Source of the DNA: Heracleum sosnowskyi
Taxonomy: Eukaryota > Streptophyta > Magnoliopsida > Apiales > Apiaceae
Assembly: GCA_030848705.1 (NCBI GenBank)
Contig: CM061237.1
Location: 80,967,910-81,031,909 of the forward strand
DNA length: 64,000 bases
Direction: 5' to 3'
Of the stretch, positions 56,562 through 64,000 are shown piece by piece (the first letter of the stretch is position 1; every line of letters starts with the position of its first letter). The translations under genes were made by a program, and so were the position numbers. The notes beneath the pieces are model-generated. The model had not been told where the DNA came from. It saw only the letters and a list, made by a program, of their open reading frames with translations, and made no database searches.

Positions 56562-57935
56562 ATGGAAAGCTATACTGCCCCTGCTAGAGGTAGAGGAGGC
56601 AAAGGTAGGAGAGGTGCTAGAAGAAGTAGAAGAGGTTCTTCAACTCAAACAGTACCTAGACAGACAAGGTCTAGAGGGTTAAGAATTGAAGAAATTCCTG
56701 AACCTATTCAAACTCTAGTAGTTCCTGACAGATCTACTTTTGGTGATGATGGAATTGTTGAAGAAGAACCTGAATTGAGAAGAAAGTCAAGTAAATCAAC
56801 TCTCAGCAATACAAATCAAATTGAAGATTCTAATCCTGACATCATTCAAGATCCTGATGAATCTGAAATTCTGCAAGAAGTTGATTTGATAATCTTATCT
56901 ACTGTTGTTGATTGTCACAACAAAGAAGTAGATGAAGAAGAAGAAGCCAGAAGAAGAGATATTACAAAAAGAACAAATGAAGATTTCAATCTCTATCTAC
57001 AAAGGCTTAAAATTTCAAATGAAAGACAATGGAGAAATTCAAGCAGACAAGAATCTTTACTGGAAAGAAGTTATGCCTTTGAAAAGGAAAAGGATAAGAA
57101 GTGGAAACATATTAGCACATTAAGTTGTGATACACCTATCAATTTTCAGTCTGGTGGAATTATTACAAGCGCTTCAAGTGTTGTTGATTTATCTGAGATG
57201 GTTAGATCAAAAGCACTCTGGTTAAAGATGTTTTCAAATCTGAAGCAATTGTCAAGTAATTCAAGAGGAGGTATTGGACACAGAGATGGTGAATATCTGA
57301 ATATGTCATATGTTGATCCTTACTCCTTGACAGAAATTGGAGGTACTTTAACTTCTGAAAACCTGAACAATTTACTAGCTGTTGATATAGTTATAGATTG
57401 TCATGATGGTTTTGACAAGAAAGAAAAGCTTCTGTACTTCATGAAAGATGGTAGTGTGAAGATCTTATCTATTCAAGATCTGCTGATGAAAACTACAAAG
57501 GAACTGAAATATGTTCACTATCTGTTAAGATGGAAGAACAAAGTGTGCAAAGTATGGAGTGACATGATTTTGTCAACTATAAGAAGAAGACTGGATGGAA
57601 ACAGTAATTTCAATGGTAATTATATTCCCATGTACTTAAATCAAAGAGGTCAGGATGTGGAAATGCAAAGGGGTACTGCTGTTAAAGAAGTAAATTTTGG
57701 CATGACTCATCTTACTCTCAATCCTGATGGGAAGGAAATTGCTTATCTTATGCTAGAAGAGCACAGTCTACGAAGAAACTCCATATTGAATCTCAGAGCA
57801 GCTATTTATCAGATTAATGAGGAAGATGAAGAACTCAGAAATCTAAAGGAAAGACTGATTCAAATTCTTGAAGAAAAAGAAGAAAGTTTATTATCCAATT
57901 TCTTGAAGATGAATCTGTTCTATCAAAGAGTTTAA
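56562..57935 (+). CDS. ORF4 of element D
   Basis: 457 residues from ATG 56562 (MESYTAPARGRGGKGRR), 18 bases after the ORF3 stop and in the -1 frame relative to it; the frame is also open upstream to 56541, overlapping ORF3. The N-terminus is Arg/Gly-rich (GRGGKGRRGARRSRRGSS), suggesting nucleic-acid binding or nuclear entry. The rest is helical and charged, with a conserved-looking core (LLYFMKDGSVKILSIQDL, LLRWKNKVCKVWSDMIL) and a coiled-coil end. In B the corresponding part is fused to ORF3, so ORF4 may be a split-off C-terminal half, expressed by reinitiation or -1 slippage. Function unknown. Confidence 0.82.
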   Translation: MESYTAPARGRGGKGRRGARRSRRGSSTQTVPRQTRSRGLRIEEIPEPIQTLVVPDRSTFGDDGIVEEEPELRRKSSKSTLSNTNQIEDSNPDIIQDPDESEILQEVDLIILSTVVDCHNKEVDEEEEARRRDITKRTNEDFNLYLQRLKISNERQWRNSSRQESLLERSYAFEKEKDKKWKHISTLSCDTPINFQSGGIITSASSVVDLSEMVRSKALWLKMFSNLKQLSSNSRGGIGHRDGEYLNMSYVDPYSLTEIGGTLTSENLNNLLAVDIVIDCHDGFDKKEKLLYFMKDGSVKILSIQDLLMKTTKELKYVHYLLRWKNKVCKVWSDMILSTIRRRLDGNSNFNGNYIPMYLNQRGQDVEMQRGTAVKEVNFGMTHLTLNPDGKEIAYLMLEEHSLRRNSILNLRAAIYQINEEDEELRNLKERLIQILEEKEESLLSNFLKMNLFYQRV

Positions 57936-58031
57936 ACAGATAAGTTGTTTCTGAAGATACTTGTACATTTTGATACATGTTTTTGACATCATTGAATCTT
58001 TAGAATCTATACTTTATTTCACAAAGTATGA

Positions 58032-58044
58032 GATTGGGGGAGAT
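58032..58044 (+). other. Polypurine tract of element D
   Basis: GATTGGGGGAGAT immediately before the 3' LTR. Confidence 0.9.
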
Positions 58045-58644
58045 TGTTAGATCAGAATTCAATGATTGTCAGGAGCTAGACTCAACTGATCAGGATTACT
58101 GACGTCATCAGTATTGCATGGTCATCAGTATTTGACTAAGCGTCAGTATCTTGTTTATCATCAGGATTCCTACTCAGACTATGATCAGGTTTGATCATCA
58201 GGACTTGAAGCTGATCAGGATTCCTACTTCGAGTTATATATGGAGTCTAGTTAAACATGGAAGTTTATTTCTGTCGGTTCCTAGTTTGTAGAATGCAGCT
58301 ATCGATTAAAGATATGTTTCTATCTTTGTTATTGATTAGGACTTATCTTGTAATTGATAGAGAAGCTGTGTGTAGTATATAAACACAGTCTTGGTTTCGA
58401 TTTATGAGAGAGAACATAATCGAATAGAAGCTCTTGAGAACATAGAATTTCTTGAGAGAGTTTTTGTAAGCTAGCAGCTCTTAAGAACATCAGAATTTCT
58501 TGAGAGAGTTTGTAACAGTTTTATATCAGAGTTAATAAAGCTGTTATTGTTATTATTGATCTTTCATATTTGTGTTATATAAAGTCGAGAATCTTATACA
58601 ATTGTATTCAACCCCCTTCTACAATTGTTATTTACTGGGCAACA
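58045..58644 (+). repeat. 3' LTR of element D
   Basis: 600 bp, identical to the 5' LTR except at 58210 and 58283. TATATAAAC lies at 58376 and AATAAA at 58534. Confidence 0.97.
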
Positions 58645-58649
58645 AAGTG
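58645..58649. other. Target-site duplication of D, right copy
   Basis: AAGTG; see the left copy at 47339. Confidence 0.95.
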
Positions 58650-59509
58650 CTTCTTCAATTTCAAGAGAATAGAAAACATTCTAAATATAAGCAAGTGGTT
58701 AAATTCTAACTTCCAAACAAACATGGTCTGATCAAATCTAAAAGCAACCAATGAGACTTGTGAAATTATTTTGTTTCTGGCATGCAAGTCAATTCATAGG
58801 AACTTAATCAACCCTCTATTCATCATAACCACACTTCCATCAACATCGACTCACCAACGGAAATAGTCAATTCCTACGGGATCATGAAATATGCTATGCA
58901 AATGCAACTAAATGGACTCACATGATAGATAAAAATATGCAAAACAGAATGTTCTATATGACAAATAATGCAAAGATATGAATGAACTAACTAAATATGC
59001 AATATGAATCCTACATGAACACACACTAACATTCCCTAATTACCACCCCCAAACTTACAATATTCAATGTCCTCATTGAAGGTAATAACAAGGAAAGATG
59101 CAGAGAATACCTAATCATCAGCAGGACCACCCTCCTCGGGTGGTGTATCCGGTGGTGGATAAATAGAATCCACTCCAAAAGTAGGCCAAGTGATGTCAAC
59201 TCCAGTAGCTCTGAAAGCAGTACCCAAAACTGCAAATAAAGAAATAAAAATAATACTAACTAATAGGACCACCACTTTCGTAGATGACACGATTGCATTG
59301 AGCATATGCAACAAGCCGTTAAACCCCTAGGCAGCCCTAGTAGGACGAGTTTTGTCTCGTGAGGGTTTATAGATGATATACCCACAAAATCAAATATTTT
59401 CAACCACCAAGTCTCTCAAACATGCAACATGTCCTAATACTGCATATTCGCATGGGTTGCCTCCCACGAAGCGCTTGTTTTACGTCAATAGCTTGACGTG
59501 AATCCTTTT
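58650..59509. other. Athila 3' non-coding region, continued
   Basis: Resumes after element D. No trusted ORF. A CCCCCAAACTTA stretch at 59045-59056 repeats the polypurine-like word seen at 46577 and could be an internal duplicate of the tract. Confidence 0.55.
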
Positions 59510-62262
59510 TCATCCAGTCGCAAGAACGGTGAATGTCGACTCATGGTTCACCGTATTACCAACGTCATGCTTCAGCCACTGACCATTAACCTTGAACGCC
59601 TCGTCCGGAAACTTATGGAAAATCTCTACTGCATCATGCGGAAATGCTGATTTAACCGTGATAGGCACCGACCACCTCGACTTACGCTTTCCTGGAAAAA
59701 ATCTGAAGCGAGACTTGAAACGCAGAACTAGCCGACCAGGCACAAATGAATGTTTCACCACCCCTCTTTCATGCTAGTCCTTAACCTTCTTCTTATATAG
59801 CCTGTTGCTCTCGTAGACTTTACCATACCTCAATTGATCCTGTAGTGGTTGGAGTTCAAGTGTAGGAGCTTCTTCCATAGATGGTTTAAGTCACTCCTGA
59901 GAATTGCTCAGCTTTGTTAATCCAAGAGAATCGACTGGTGCATCAATTTTTCTTTTCCACGGAGGTGCATTCAACAACTGAAGTTGCTCTGCTCTTTCTT
60001 CGTTTTCGATATCAGAATCCCCTATCAAGACTCTCTCCACTGTATCTGACTTCAGCGGTTGTTCAATCTCTGTATTGACGACAGAATCGACCATCTCCAA
60101 TTTAAAGCACTCTTCTTCCTCAGTTGGAAATTTCATTGCCTTGAACACATTAAAAGTGACCTTCTGATTTTGAACCCTCATTGTAAGCTCTCCTTTCTAC
60201 ACATCGATCAAAGTTCGGCCTATAGCCAAGAACGGCCTTCCCAAGATAATAGGAATCTTCTTGTCTTCCTCAAAATCCAGGATCACAAAATCAGCAGGAA
60301 AGATAAGCTTATCCACTTTAACCAAAACATCCTCCACTATACCCCTTGGATATGTGATCGACCGATCAGCCAGCTGTAAAGACATGTTTGTAGGTTTAGG
60401 CTCTGGCAATCCAAGTTGCATGAAAACAGACAACGGCATCAGATTAATGCTAGCTCCCAAGTCACACAAACACTTGTTGAAAGATAGATTGCCGATTGTG
60501 CACGGTATGGTGAAACTTCCTGGATCCTTGAGTTTTGGAGGTAACTTTTGCTGTAGAATAGCACTGCACTCTTCAATTAAAGCCACGGTCTCCAAGTCTT
60601 CGAGTTTCAACTTCCGTGATAGAATACCCTTCATGAACTTTACGTAGCTCGGCATCTGTTCAAGAGCTTCCGCAAAAGGTATATTGATATGCAACTTCTT
60701 GAAAACCTCCAGAAACTTAGCAAACTGCTTGTCCATCTTCTGCTTTTGAAGACGTTTAGGGAATGGCGGAGGAGGATATACCTCCTTGATCTCTGTATTC
60801 TGTTTCAGAACAGATTTCTCAGTCGAATGGTCCCGCTTTTCCGCTTCGTTTCCCCCCAAACTGGCTTTTTCCTCTTTTTCATCATTCTCTGACAGAACCT
60901 CAGGCGCGGGCGCGCTTCCTAGGGCGCGGGCGCGCCTACCTTCTGTTGGAAAACCAGAAAGTTTTTCGTTTTGCTCCGTTTCTGAGTTCTGGTCCCCTGT
61001 AACCTTTCCAGATCGCAAGGTAACTGCTTTAACCTGTTCCTTGACCTCTCTTTTGCCAGGATTAGCTTCCGTATCACTAGGGAGAGTTCCATGTGGTCTA
61101 TTCAACAATGCATTGGTAATCTGACCGATTTGATTCTCCAGAGTCTTGATGGAAACAGCTTGGCTCTTGCACATTAGCCTCAATTCTTCCAATTCAGACT
61201 TTTCATTAGATGACTGACCAACGTTTCCATGAGATGGTTGTTGAAAACCTGGTGGTTGATACGGTTGCCTTGGAGCATACTGCTGCTGAAAACCTGAAGA
61301 ATTAAATGGTTTAGCTCCAAATTGTTGACCTTGAAACTGCTGATACTGCTGTTGTGGCTGATTCTGACCACCTTGATTGTTACTCCAGCTGAAGTTAGGA
61401 TGGTTCCTGTTGTTGGGATGATAGGCATTAGGCACTGGCTGCTGTGATCTCTGAAAATTGCTCACGAACTGTGCCGATTCACTAGATATGGCACACTGAT
61501 TCGTGTCATGTGCCCCTGCACATAGCTCACAAACACTAGCAATCTGATGAACTCCATAGTTAGACAAAGAATCCACCTTCATTGACAAAGCCTTCAGCTG
61601 AGCTGCTATTGCCGTAGCTGCATCCACCTCCAGAACCCCTGCTACCTTGCCTTGTGATAACCTCTGAGTTGGATTCTGATATTCAGTAGCAGCCATCATG
61701 TCAATTAGCTCATAAGCCTCATCGTAGCTTTTGGCCCAAAGTGCTCCACCTGATGCCGCATCAAGCATTGGACGAGATTGACCTCCCAGTCCATTATAGA
61801 AACAATTGATCACCATCCAATCAGGCATTCCATGATGAGGACACTTCCTAAGCATCTCCTTGTAACACTCCCAAGCCTCACATAAAGTTTCTCCAGAATG
61901 TTGTGAAAACTAAGTAAGAGCATTCCTGATTGCTGCTGTTTTAGCCATAGGGAAGAATTTAGTGAGAAACTTCTGAGCAAGATCCTCCCATGTAGTAATA
62001 GAACCTACTGGTAGAGAATGCAACCAGCCCTTAGCCTTATCCCTTAGAGAAAATGGGAAAAGTCTCAGCTTCACAGCATCTTCCGACACTCCGTTGAATT
62101 TGAAGGTGTCGCAAATCTCGATGAAATCCCTAATATGCATATTAGGATCTTCCGTTGGAGCACCCCCAAACTGAACTGAATTCTGTACCATCTGAATAGT
62201 GCCAGGCTTGATTTCAAAAGTATTAGCTGCAATAGCCGGCCTGACAATGCTAGATTGAATGT
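59510..62262 (-). pseudogene. gag-pol: Athila gag-protease with pol collapsed by deletion
   Basis: One minus-strand frame broken only by in-frame stops. Gag begins right of 62262 (cut by E) and reads PNMHIRDFIEICDTFKFNG and WEDLAQKFLTKFFP; a TAG at 61910 interrupts it. It continues with KEMLRKCPHHGMPDWM, a knuckle CELCAGAHDTNQC and a Gln/Asn-rich part. Protease shows CDLGASINLMPLSVF (near 60460) and IPIILGRPFLA. A TAG at 60197 precedes KGELTMRVQNQKVTFNV. After TLELQPLQDQLRYG, the start of RT, the frame passes directly into YESNRLYKKKVKD, stop, HERGVVKHSFVPG and FFPGKRKSRWSVP, the C-terminal end of integrase. RT, RNase H and the integrase core are missing. Confidence 0.85.
60903..60935. repeat. 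Two GGCGCGGGCGCGC motifs inside Athila gag
   Basis: 60903-60915 and 60922-60935, coding for RRARALGSAPAP on the minus strand. The second shares the 16-mer GGGCGCGGGCGCGCCT with the LTR copy at 46291. Confidence 0.92.
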
Positions 62263-63316
62263 TGTTAGTCCTTGTGTATTGCAGAAGGGGGGGGATGAAT
62301 GCAATACTGATAAAATTCAATCTAAATTTCAACAACTAAAATCAAGATTAAACGTTATCAGCAATATATGCAATCACGAACAGTATTTAGTAAGAACAAG
62401 ATTCACAAAATAAATGTTTTATTTATTTTGCAAAGTGTTGCTACAACCTCAAGAAAGAATTCTCGAGCTTCGGGTTTTCTTCAAAGACACTTGCTTGTCT
62501 TCGTTTCTTTTCTAGAATGAGTTGATAGTAGGTATAAGACTAACCCTATCACTATCAGTCACGGGTTTGTGAAGCTGCTGTCACTGTCAAGTGGCAGCTT
62601 CTTACAGATTGTCTTACCCATGTGACTTTCCTAAATTGCTAACATGTCAGATATACATTACAAAGAAAGCAACCTAGATTCATTCCATTTCCAGCTAAAC
62701 CAATTCAGCAGATAAAGACTTGACCTTGCTCTTGAATTGATTCGCTTTTGTTTTGCAGTGCTTGAAGCTTCTGTCGTAGTCTTGCAGACTTGGTGCAGCT
62801 TAGGGATGCTGCATCACGCCTGTTTCTTGAACATTTAAACTGTCACGGGATTTGACTGAGAAAGATACCTAGCATAAGGATCTTTATTGAGACAGTTACT
62901 TTTGCCGCAAAGCTTGCTGTCACAGGAATGATCTTTTGGTGACAGTATGAGTTCCCCGCATAGAGTGTTGTCGAGGATCCCAAACTTGCTGTCGAGGGCA
63001 ATAGTTGCTGTCGCGTAGTCTTCCGCCAATGTTGCTGTCAGAGTGAATATGCTGTCGTGATTTGCAACATTCTGTCTTCTTGTAATCTTACTGTCACAGC
63101 TTTAGGACAGTAACCTTTATTCATGTTGTCATCCAAAAAGCATTCTTTGAGGCTTGAACACATAAGTGAACTTCTTTCAAACAATACAACTAGAATAACA
63201 TTACATACTGATTACAAGAACATACTTTGGCTATGACAGTATGTTCTACTTAATTTGAAAAATTAAGTACAATCAAAGTTAAGTTGTTTCTATGCTATCA
63301 CCCATAAATCCCAACA
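62263..63316 (-). repeat. 3' LTR of element E
   Basis: 1054 bp, minus strand TGTTGGGATTTATGGG to GGACTAACA. Near-identical to 11129-12184 apart from scattered differences, with the same GACAG/CTGTC density. Confidence 0.93.
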
Positions 63317-63331
63317 ATCTCCCCCAATTTG
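63317..63331 (-). other. Polypurine tract of element E
   Basis: CAAATTGGGGGAGAT on the minus strand, directly before the LTR. Confidence 0.88.
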
Positions 63332-63405
63332 TTTTTATGGAAAATAACAGCAAATTTACAATATGTGCTGACAACTTAACTAACAAGATCAGAATTCAAG
63401 AATTT

Positions 63406-64000
63406 TTACTTAGCTTGAGATTTCCTCTTCTGTCTTGCTACATCCTCTCTTTTGAGAGCTTCTGCCAAGCAGCCTCTTAGACTTTCTACAAGAGAAATTT
63501 CAGCAGCAGACACTGCATCATCCTCTACTTCATCAATGATCTTCTTTATGGAAGGGGATAAGAGAGAACTAACATCCCTGAGATTCAGCCATTGCTCTAT
63601 ATCATATGGATAGGTTCTGAAATGAAGTTCTTCATTAATGAGCTTGAATCTACTTCCAGGATAAGCATTGAGAGACTTCCTTCTTTGCTTGTCCAGTTTT
63701 GAGTCTTCTCCTTTTCTCCCTTCCAATAACTTCTCTATCTCATCAGAACAAATCTGTTCCAAGGGATGAATTGAACCAGCTACCATATACTGTAAATCCT
63801 TCAGAGTGGATGTTTTAAGCTTATGCAAGCTGCAAACATAGATTTCTTCTTTTAGGAACTTGACTCTTAGGGGATTTTCCAGCATATATGGTTGATAATT
63901 TGGAGCTTCACTTTCTGCCTTGTTAGAGGCCTTGTGTTTTTCCAGTAATTCAGCTTCCTTCTTATCAAGTTCTGACTGAGTTTGAGCATATTCAGAAGAT
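63406..64000 (-). CDS. ORF3 of element E, C-terminal part
   Basis: An open frame from the right edge to the stop at 63406, about 197 codons. It reads SSEYAQTQSELDKKEAELLEK at the edge (coiled-coil-like), then LRVKFLKEEIYVCSLHKL, LKDLQYMVAGSIHPLEQ, FRTYPYDIEQWLNLRD and a charged end VARQKRKSQAK. The position, ending about 75 bp before the polypurine tract, shows it is the C-terminus of the C/E-family ORF3, which is off-window in C. No transmembrane segment is seen near the C-terminus. Whether the N-terminal part is intact is unknown. Confidence 0.8.
   Translation of the reverse strand, partial: SSEYAQTQSELDKKEAELLEKHKASNKAESEAPNYQPYMLENPLRVKFLKEEIYVCSLHKLKTSTLKDLQYMVAGSIHPLEQICSDEIEKLLEGRKGEDSKLDKQRRKSLNAYPGSRFKLINEELHFRTYPYDIEQWLNLRDVSSLLSPSIKKIIDEVEDDAVSAAEISLVESLRGCLAEALKREDVARQKRKSQAK

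Larger units (their letters stand above)
47344..58644 (+). mobile_element. SIRE-type copia element D: complete, young, all ORFs open
   Basis: 11,301 bp. Two 600-bp LTRs differ at two positions, and a perfect 5-bp target duplication (AAGTG at 47339-47343 and 58645-58649) flanks them. Inside are a primer site, gag, pol, ORF3, ORF4 and a polypurine tract. No unexplained stop or frameshift is present; the only in-frame stop is the UAG between gag and pol. It interrupts the 3' non-coding part of the Athila-like element. It has everything a mobile copy needs; whether it is transcribed cannot be read from sequence. Confidence 0.96.
45142..62262 (-). mobile_element. Athila-like gypsy element, internally deleted, 5' end cut by E
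   Basis: Minus strand. The 3' LTR lies at 45142-46576, a polypurine tract and 3' non-coding DNA to 47343 (continuing at 58645 after the inserted element D), and gag-protease plus a deleted pol at 59510-62262. The 5' LTR should lie beyond element E, off the window. Protein motifs and the TGATAAGTGG start of the LTR place it in the Athila group. Lacking RT, RNase H and the integrase core, this copy cannot be autonomous. Confidence 0.85.
62263..64000 (-). mobile_element. SIRE-type copia element E (3' end only)
   Basis: Minus strand. The 3' LTR (62263-63316), polypurine tract and the end of ORF3 are visible; the rest is right of the window. Inserted in Athila gag; the flanking target half would be AATGT (62258-62262). 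Same family as element C by LTR sequence. Confidence 0.9.

Noticed and set aside
61910..62335. Apparent ORF joining an LTR peptide to Athila gag
   Set aside because: It spans the E/Athila junction at 62262/62263; the first 25 or so residues are LTR of E. An insertion artefact, not a gene.
1..64000. CRISPR arrays, operons, riboswitches, bacterial signals
   Set aside because: The direct repeats present are LTRs, tandem units or dispersed short words without regular spacers; all proteins are plant retroelement types.
1..64000. tRNA, rRNA or host protein-coding genes
   Set aside because: I saw no tRNA-like cloverleaf, rRNA sequence or exon-like host coding signal. The short tRNA-complementary words are primer-binding sites.

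Overview
The window is repeat-dense plant DNA and I find no host gene. Every coding signal belongs to a transposable element: Ty1/copia elements of the SIRE (Maximus) type, Ty3/gypsy elements, an L1-type LINE and a probable MITE. Primer-binding sites complementary to initiator tRNA-Met, the GGGGGAGAT-type polypurine tracts, the SIRE layout (gag, pol, long third ORF) and Athila/Tat-like proteins point to a flowering plant, most likely a eudicot. I cannot name the species.

Layout, left to right. (1) 1-12184, minus strand: SIRE element C, with its 3' end off the window, a broken gag, an intact pol, a broken ORF3 and a 5' LTR at 11129-12184. C sits in the 5' leader of a gypsy element (H) whose LTR spans 12638-17629. 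H in turn sits in the integrase of an older Tat-like gypsy relic (17630-18480). (2) 18625-19055 is a MITE-like element. (3) 19075-20816 is a decayed LINE, cut by a gypsy LTR (F, 20817 to about 22186). (4) From 22187 comes SIRE element A, plus strand and decayed. It is interrupted by a small minus-strand copia-type element G, and the LTR of G is interrupted by SIRE element B (26634-40080, complete but carrying stop codons). A resumes at 40473-45141. (5) A is cut at 45142 by a minus-strand Athila-like gypsy element whose RT, RNase H and most of IN are deleted. (6) The Athila holds SIRE element D (47344-58644): complete, 600-bp LTRs differing at 2 positions, a perfect 5-bp target duplication (AAGTG), and all ORFs open. 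(7) At 62263 the Athila is cut by SIRE element E (minus strand), of the same family as C, which runs off the right edge.

How the parts work together. In each SIRE element gag makes the particle, and pol supplies protease, integrase, reverse transcriptase and RNase H. ORF3 (ORF3 plus ORF4 in D) is of unknown function; it lies where an envelope gene would, but I see no signal peptide or membrane segment. In C and D gag and pol share one frame separated by a single UAG. In A and B they are in different frames.

The most unusual pattern is that four element families each carry a private short motif at high density: C/E use T(A/G)CTGTC, D uses AATCCTGAT, A/B use TTCGATAGTTTTT, and the Athila uses GGGCGCGGGCGCGC. 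In C/E, D and the Athila the same motif occurs in the LTR and inside coding sequence. In A/B it is confined to non-coding DNA, where it forms perfect hairpins. Element D is the best candidate for a currently functional element.
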